From positions 1 to 16,671 of the forward strand of contig CAMLIZ010000100.1 of the NCBI GenBank assembly GCA_946480245.1: a stretch of 16,671 nucleotides of DNA, read 5' to 3'. Below, piece after piece: positions 13,764 through 16,671 of this stretch; the first letter of the stretch is position 1, and each line of letters starts with the position of its first letter. The position numbers and the translations under genes are program-made. Origin of the DNA: an uncultured Pseudomonadota bacterium. GTDB lineage: Bacteria > Pseudomonadota > Gammaproteobacteria > Burkholderiales > Burkholderiaceae. The notes below the pieces were generated by a model that searched no databases, was not told the origin of the DNA, and saw only the letters and a program-made list of their open reading frames with translations.

Positions 13764-14240
13764 ATGTCAGCCACAGCCTCGCTCGCAACGATCGCCGAAT
13801 ACTTCCGGCTCGGCCTGCAAATCGGTCTTCTCATGCCGGAACAGGCAGTTGCGTGGGCGGATACAGAAATCGCATCCGCAGAAGTTCCGCCAGAGGGAAT
13901 GATTGAGGTTGCGTGGAGCAAAGGGTTGGCCTCCACCATAGAGGCGCTAAGTGCAGTACCTGGCGAGAGGAACAGGCAGCTTGCCGGCCGCTGGCTACTC
14001 GGCCTGGTGCGCCAAGCAGTTCCTGAGTCAGCAGAGGGCCTGCAACTCGCCGCTCAGCGTGCAATGCAGATCGCACGGGATGCAGAGCTTGGCGATGAAA
14101 CGTACTACCGGTTTGACATGATCGATGATGAGCTGTCTCTCGCCAGGACGCAGGTCTACGGGACCGTCACGGAGTGCCGATCGAATCTTCTCGCGGAACT
14201 CGCTGAATACCAACCGTTGGGGGCCGGTCTTGGCGCCTAA
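13764..14240 (+). CDS. Cassette 7: uncharacterised protein
   Basis: 158 residues, predicted largely alpha-helical and acidic. It contains YFRLGLQIGLLMPEQAVAWA followed by DTEIAS and VPPEGMIEVAW (about residues 13-51). This resembles hypothetical proteins with the pattern LGLxxGL..xxAIxWADxxI and IEVA/IELS; I know of no assigned function. Residues 60-100 form a further helical part. The ATG at 13764 is just 9 bases inside the cassette, directly after the core GTTAGGCACC, with no ribosome-binding site. The stop TAA (14238-14240) lies within the left core of attC7, so the gene fills the cassette almost completely. Confidence 0.75.
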   Translation: MSATASLATIAEYFRLGLQIGLLMPEQAVAWADTEIASAEVPPEGMIEVAWSKGLASTIEALSAVPGERNRQLAGRWLLGLVRQAVPESAEGLQLAAQRAMQIARDAELGDETYYRFDMIDDELSLARTQVYGTVTECRSNLLAELAEYQPLGAGLGA

Positions 14241-14312
14241 CCCCTCCATCGAGCGGACGTCTTTGAGCTGGCTGCGCCAGCCCAAAGCCGCCGCTCATGT
14301 CGAACGTTAGGT
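14235..14312 (+). repeat. attC site of cassette 7
   Basis: 78 bp. Cores GCCTAAC and GTTAGGT. The loop TTTGAGCTGGCTGCGCCAGC followed by CCAAAGC forms a hairpin and is shared with attC10 and attC11. It includes the stop codon of the cassette 7 gene. Confidence 0.93.
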
Positions 14313-14403
14313 GCCTTTGGGGGGGCCGTCCGTCAACGGTAAGCGCTGGCCAAACTCAACTTCACCTTTGGTGCGGTCGAGCCGTCATTCGAAATTCAGA
14401 GAA

Positions 14404-14628
14404 ATGTCCACTCCTCTTGATCTGTCGAAACTTGCGCCAACCCCTGAAATGCGAGAGGAAGCCAAGCGCCATCCAAACGGGTGGGTCTACGCTATTAGGG
14501 GCAAGTTCAGCCCGGCGGAGCGAGTGCCTCCCGAGGCAATCGCGGGCGCGTGGCGAGTCGATGCAGAAGGGAACATTGTCGAGGGAAGCTACATGCCGAA
14601 TCCGAAGTTCAAGGGCGAGCATCAGTGA
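14404..14628 (+). CDS. Cassette 8: small uncharacterised protein
   Basis: 74 residues. MREEAKRHPNGWVYAIRGKF, then VPPEAIAGAWRVDAEGNIVEG and YMPNPKF, match a small family I recall by the pattern HPNGWVYxI...VPPxxIxGAWxVDxxGxI...NPNF. That family has no known function. The ATG at 14404 is preferred; the frame is open back to a GTG at 14311, but the extra residues are not family-like. This leaves a 97-bp leader at the cassette start with no recognisable gene. An overlapping frame (14297-14641) begins in attC and is unrelated. The stop is 7 bases before the attC. Confidence 0.78.
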   Translation: MSTPLDLSKLAPTPEMREEAKRHPNGWVYAIRGKFSPAERVPPEAIAGAWRVDAEGNIVEGSYMPNPKFKGEHQ

Positions 14629-14635
14629 GGCGAGC

Positions 14636-14713
14636 ACCTAACCCCTCCATCGAGCGGACGTCTTACCGCTGGCTGCGCCATCGGCAAGCCGCCGCTCATG
14701 TCGAACGTTAGGT
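14636..14713 (+). repeat. attC site of cassette 8
   Basis: 78 bp. Cores ACCTAAC and GTTAGGT. The loop CGCTGGCTGCGCCATCGG is the same as in attC3. Confidence 0.93.
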
Positions 14714-15105
14714 GCCTCCGCAAGAAGGTGCGTGAGAGCAATGCGAGTTCAAGCGCTGGCCGGGGTTGTGAAAAGCAGGAGCGCAAGTCGAACGGTTTGC
14801 GCGAGCTTCATAAATGCCTCGGCGCCAGCGCGTGCGCATGTGGGCAAGGTCGCACCAGCGCTTGTTCACGGTATACGTCAGCGTGGACGCCGACCAAATA
14901 CAAGGCCGCAATTGTTCGGGCCGAGTGCCAATGCAGGTTGTAGCGGTGTGGTGAGTGCACAGCGAGCGCCGGCCTTCGGCCCGCGCATCGGGGTGTTGGA
15001 GCGCTTGCTGCGGCTGCAGAATGCACGCGTGCACAGCCCAGCACCTAACCAGTCGTCCGAGCGGACAGCTGTCGGCAAGCCGCCAGCTGCCGCTCAACTC
15101 CAACG
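14708..15105 (+). other. Cassette 9: no convincing protein gene
   Basis: 398 bp. A frame 14732-15109 (MRAMRVQALAGVVKSRSASR) is open but runs through the attC. It lacks a recognisable domain and is rich in Ala, Arg and Ser. Like cassette 2 it has the variant attC, and its last 90 or so bases share CGCCGGCCTTCGGCCCG, GGTGTTGG and GCGC with cassette 2. The remainder is not similar to cassette 2. No promoter or terminator is clear. Confidence 0.6.
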
Positions 15106-15111
15106 TTAGGT
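15043..15111 (+). repeat. attC site of cassette 9 (short, divergent subtype)
   Basis: 69 bp. Cores ACCTAAC and GTTAGGT. It has CAGTCGTCCGAGCGGAC at left and CGCTCAACTCCAACGTT at right, the subtype otherwise seen only in attC2. The inner loop has CAGCTGTCGGC and GCCAGCTG. Confidence 0.88.
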
Positions 15112-15122
15112 CTCTACGTACT

Positions 15123-15503
15123 ATGACGCAGGCTTGGCATCGCGCTCTCAGCATCCACGGCGTTGTGGAGGTGGAATCCCGGGGCTCACTTGAAGCCACC
15201 GCAACTCAACTTGCGCTCGTGCTCAATGTTCGGTTTACGGAGGAGCAAACGGGCAAGTTCGAGGAGTACCCGGCCTATGTGGCTGAGTGCGCGGCGTTCC
15301 AGTTCGCTCTTTTGGGGCCGCCATTGCCCGAGCACGATATTCGCGAGGAGAAGTCGCAGAATTACCAACTTGTGGTCTCGTCGTTCCCGATCAGGAGCGC
15401 CGCTGCAGGGCATCAAGTTGAAGTCTCTTCATACTATGCGCACTTCATCTCAGAAAAAACGGGGCTTCACTGTGAGCCCATTGAGTCACGTCAAACGCTC
15501 TAG
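15123..15503 (+). CDS. Cassette 10: uncharacterised protein
   Basis: 126 residues. It contains LALVLNVRFTEEQTGKFEEY then PAYVAECAAFQFALLGPPLPEHD, followed by a strand-rich end (YQLVVSSFPI, HQVEVSSYYAHFISEKTGL). The pattern GKFEEYPAYVA plus ALLG.P.PE.D.R looks like a small uncharacterised family with an immunity-protein-like size, but I cannot assign a function. The frame extends upstream to 14955 through cassette 9 and its attC; the ATG at 15123, 18 bases inside the cassette, is chosen. No clear ribosome-binding site is present. The stop is 17 bases before the attC. Confidence 0.74.
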   Translation: MTQAWHRALSIHGVVEVESRGSLEATATQLALVLNVRFTEEQTGKFEEYPAYVAECAAFQFALLGPPLPEHDIREEKSQNYQLVVSSFPIRSAAAGHQVEVSSYYAHFISEKTGLHCEPIESRQTL

Positions 15504-15520
15504 CAGATGCCCCAACCGAG

Positions 15521-15598
15521 ACCTAACCCCTCCATCGAGCGGACGTCTTTGAGCTGGCTGCGCCAGCCCAAAGCCGCCGCTCATGTCGAACGTTAGCG
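15521..15598 (+). repeat. attC site of cassette 10
   Basis: 78 bp. Cores ACCTAAC and GTTAGCG. The loop is identical to attC7 and attC11. The unusual right core is matched by CGCTAAC at the start of attC11. Confidence 0.92.
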
Positions 15599-15604
15599 CC
15601 CACA

Positions 15605-16072
15605 ATGTCCAACATCGTTCGGTGCCCGGTCTGTCAAGGTCCAGGTGTGGCGCAATACCTGGGGCGGCACATTGCATCGGCGCATCCGGAGGAGGCGCCG
15701 CTCATTGCGCATCTTCAAGAGGGCAGTGCTCGTCAATCGGCCGTCCTGAGTGAATCAAAGAAAAAGGGGCCAGGCGTCGCGCGATCAGCGAAGTCTGCGC
15801 GTAAGCGGAAGCGAATGCTGGTTCGCGAGAAGCAAGAGCTTGCTCGCCTACAGAAGGCGTCGGTTGAAGCAGCGCGCCTTCATGCCGTTCATCTGCGTCA
15901 GGCGTGCTTTCTCTGTGGCAAACCAATCACGCCAGGGCACATGGAATCGCATGCAATTCATTTGCAGCGCGTTCTGTCTGCACGCGATCCTGTCACTCAG
16001 GCAGCAAAGAAGCCCGCTTCAATATGGGCAGTTTCAGGCGGCCTGCCAAGCCTAGGGAAGCGTGGCCGCTAA
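15605..16072 (+). CDS. Cassette 11: protein with two zinc-finger-like motifs
   Basis: 155 residues. An N-terminal C2H2-like motif is CPVC (residues 7-10) followed by HIASAH (22-27). A long basic, probably helical segment then runs from about residue 50 to 98 (KKKGPGVARSAKSARKRKRM and the following REKQELARLQ). A second metal-binding motif is CFLCGKPITPGHMESHAIH (about 101-119), with Cys-x2-Cys and spaced His. The design suggests nucleic-acid binding, but no named family is recognised. The ATG at 15605 is 12 bases inside the cassette without a ribosome-binding site. The TAA stop (16070-16072) is inside the attC11 left core. Confidence 0.75.
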   Translation: MSNIVRCPVCQGPGVAQYLGRHIASAHPEEAPLIAHLQEGSARQSAVLSESKKKGPGVARSAKSARKRKRMLVREKQELARLQKASVEAARLHAVHLRQACFLCGKPITPGHMESHAIHLQRVLSARDPVTQAAKKPASIWAVSGGLPSLGKRGR

Positions 16073-16144
16073 CCCCTCCATCGAGCGGACGTCTTTGAGC
16101 TGGCTGCGCCAGCCCAAAGCCGCCGCTCATGTCGAACGTTAGGC
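16067..16144 (+). repeat. attC site of cassette 11
   Basis: 78 bp. Cores CGCTAAC and GTTAGGC; loop identical to attC7 and attC10. The stop codon of the zinc-finger-like gene lies in the left core. Confidence 0.93.
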
Positions 16145-16148
16145 CTCA

Positions 16149-16568
16149 ATGAGTCCCGTCAGCGATACGCTCGCCACCTTGTTTCAGAGGGAGCCGCTCG
16201 CCTTCGCTCTGTGGTTTGAGCTGGCGATACTTCCGCTGGTGGTTCCGTTCGCAGTTGCCCTCTTTCGCAGGCCTAGGCTAAGCCAGCGGTTCAAGTTCAC
16301 CTGGAGCGCAGCAGCGCGCATCGTGGGCTACCCGGCGGTTCTCACACTTGTGCTTGTAGTACCTTGGTCTGTCTTTGGGCTGTTCCTTGCGCCAGTTGTG
16401 CTCGACGCATATCCGGGGTGGAAATTCTTCCTTCGTCTGCCGCTTGCCGTCACGACCTGGCTGGTATGGAACGCGTTCTTGTTCGTCCCAGTCGTGTGGT
16501 TTGTGTGGGTGTGCGGCTCGTCCGTCTACTTCGCAAGGCGGTGGAATGTTCAGCGCACAGAGGCCTAA
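16149..16568 (+). CDS. Cassette 12: three-helix membrane protein
   Basis: 139 residues, no family recognised. Three hydrophobic helices are clear at about residues 17-41 (LAFALWFELAILPLVVPFAV), 56-86 (GYPAVLTLVLVVPWSVFGLF) and 97-130 (PLAVTTWLVWNAFLFVPVVW). A basic loop FRRPRLSQRFK lies after the first. The positive charges suggest that this loop and the C-terminal RRWNVQR are on different cytoplasmic faces, or that topology is mixed; I do not decide. The ATG at 16149 is 10 bases inside the cassette. The TAA stop (16566-16568) is within attC12. It is likely an inner-membrane protein of unknown role. Confidence 0.72.
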   Translation: MSPVSDTLATLFQREPLAFALWFELAILPLVVPFAVALFRRPRLSQRFKFTWSAAARIVGYPAVLTLVLVVPWSVFGLFLAPVVLDAYPGWKFFLRLPLAVTTWLVWNAFLFVPVVWFVWVCGSSVYFARRWNVQRTEA

Positions 16569-16640
16569 CCCCTCCATCGAGCGGACACCTTACAGCCGGC
16601 TGCGCCGGCTTCCAGGTGCCGCTCATGTCGAACGTTATGT
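16563..16640 (+). repeat. attC site of cassette 12
   Basis: 78 bp. Left core GCCTAAC, right core GTTATGT, which departs from GTTRRRY at the fifth base. The loop stem CACCTTACAGCCGGC, TGC, GCCGGCTTCCAGGTG has compensating changes relative to attC6. Confidence 0.92.
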
Positions 16641-16671
16641 CCCTCCGCGCTAAGGCGGTGAGAGCGGTGCA
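16635..16671 (+). other. Cassette 13, first 37 bases (cut by window edge)
   Basis: This is the beginning of another cassette after the exchange point at G16634. No gene is visible in the bases available. The short hairpin CCGC-GCTAA-GGCGG (approximate) is not interpreted. The array evidently continues to the right. Confidence 0.8.

Larger units (their letters stand above)
10716..16671 (+). mobile_element. Chromosomal integron gene-cassette array (12 complete cassettes plus a partial one)
   Basis: Cassette spans are: 1 10716-11110; 2 11111-11609; 3 11610-12087; 4 12088-12857; 5 12858-13276; 6 13277-13754; 7 13755-14306; 8 14307-14707; 9 14708-15105; 10 15106-15592; 11 15593-16138; 12 16139-16634; 13 from 16635 to beyond the window. 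Each ends in an attC with an inverted core at its left end and a GTTRRRY-like core at its right end. In every complete cassette the 5' end is complementary to the left end of its own attC, as expected if each circularised independently. Genes lie one per cassette and all point away from intI. Base composition is visibly lower in GC than in the flanking chromosome. High attC similarity marks a sedentary chromosomal integron. Confidence 0.96.

Noticed and set aside
10716..16671. CRISPR array interpretation of the regular repeats
   Set aside because: Repeats are 69-108 bp with inverted core ends, spacers of about 300-700 bp hold genes, and intI is adjacent. These are attC sites, not CRISPR repeats.
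10716..16671. Antibiotic-resistance cassettes
   Set aside because: None of the cassette proteins resembles an aminoglycoside-modifying enzyme, beta-lactamase, dihydrofolate reductase or other resistance family, and no qacE/sul1 segment is present.

Overview
The window is GC-rich. Codon usage strongly favours G or C at third positions, promoters carry TACAAT- or TAGAAT-like -10 boxes, and metG, mrp/apbC and dcd lie together. This fits a betaproteobacterial chromosome, most likely Burkholderiales (Rubrivivax/Leptothrix/Methylibium-like). The order is inferred; no rRNA or other taxonomic marker is present.

Region 1 (1-10556) is ordinary chromosome. It starts with the 5' end of metG (minus strand), divergent from mrp/apbC. 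Then come an Mpo1-like DUF962 membrane protein, dcd (dCTP deaminase), a YpfJ-type zinc metallopeptidase abutted by a DUF1801 protein, and an NAD(P)-binding oxidoreductase divergent from a LysR regulator. A run of four minus-strand genes with short gaps follows. In transcription order it is intI (integron integrase), dinB (DNA polymerase IV-like), a second LysR regulator and lldD-like FMN dehydrogenase.

Region 2 (10557-10721) is the integron platform. A sigma70-type promoter reading leftward into intI (TTGCAC-N17-TAGACT) is overlapped by a perfect LexA-type box (CTGT-N8-ACAG, 10578-10593). This predicts that integrase, and probably the dinB behind it, is SOS-induced. The insertion point (attI core GTTAGGC) is at 10715-10721.

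Region 3 (10716-16671) is a sedentary chromosomal integron array. It has twelve complete gene cassettes and the start of a thirteenth, all read rightward away from intI. They are separated by twelve attC sites, ten of them 78 bp and closely similar. Cassette genes encode a barstar-like inhibitor, a DUF2971 protein, four uncharacterised soluble proteins (cassettes 5, 7, 8 and 10), a protein with two zinc-finger-like motifs and a three-helix membrane protein. Four cassettes (2, 3, 6, 9) have no convincing protein-coding gene.

The most unusual content is in these ORF-less cassettes. Cassettes 3 and 6 are both exactly 478 bp and align without gaps. They differ at about 50 sites with no codon-position bias, yet share an invariant 59-bp block and an invariant 36-bp block. 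That pattern suits a structured RNA or DNA element better than a protein. Cassettes 2 and 9 share a different attC subtype and a related 3' segment. The integrase also has a proline/alanine-rich C-terminal tail of about 80 residues, and the polymerase has an insertion near its active site.
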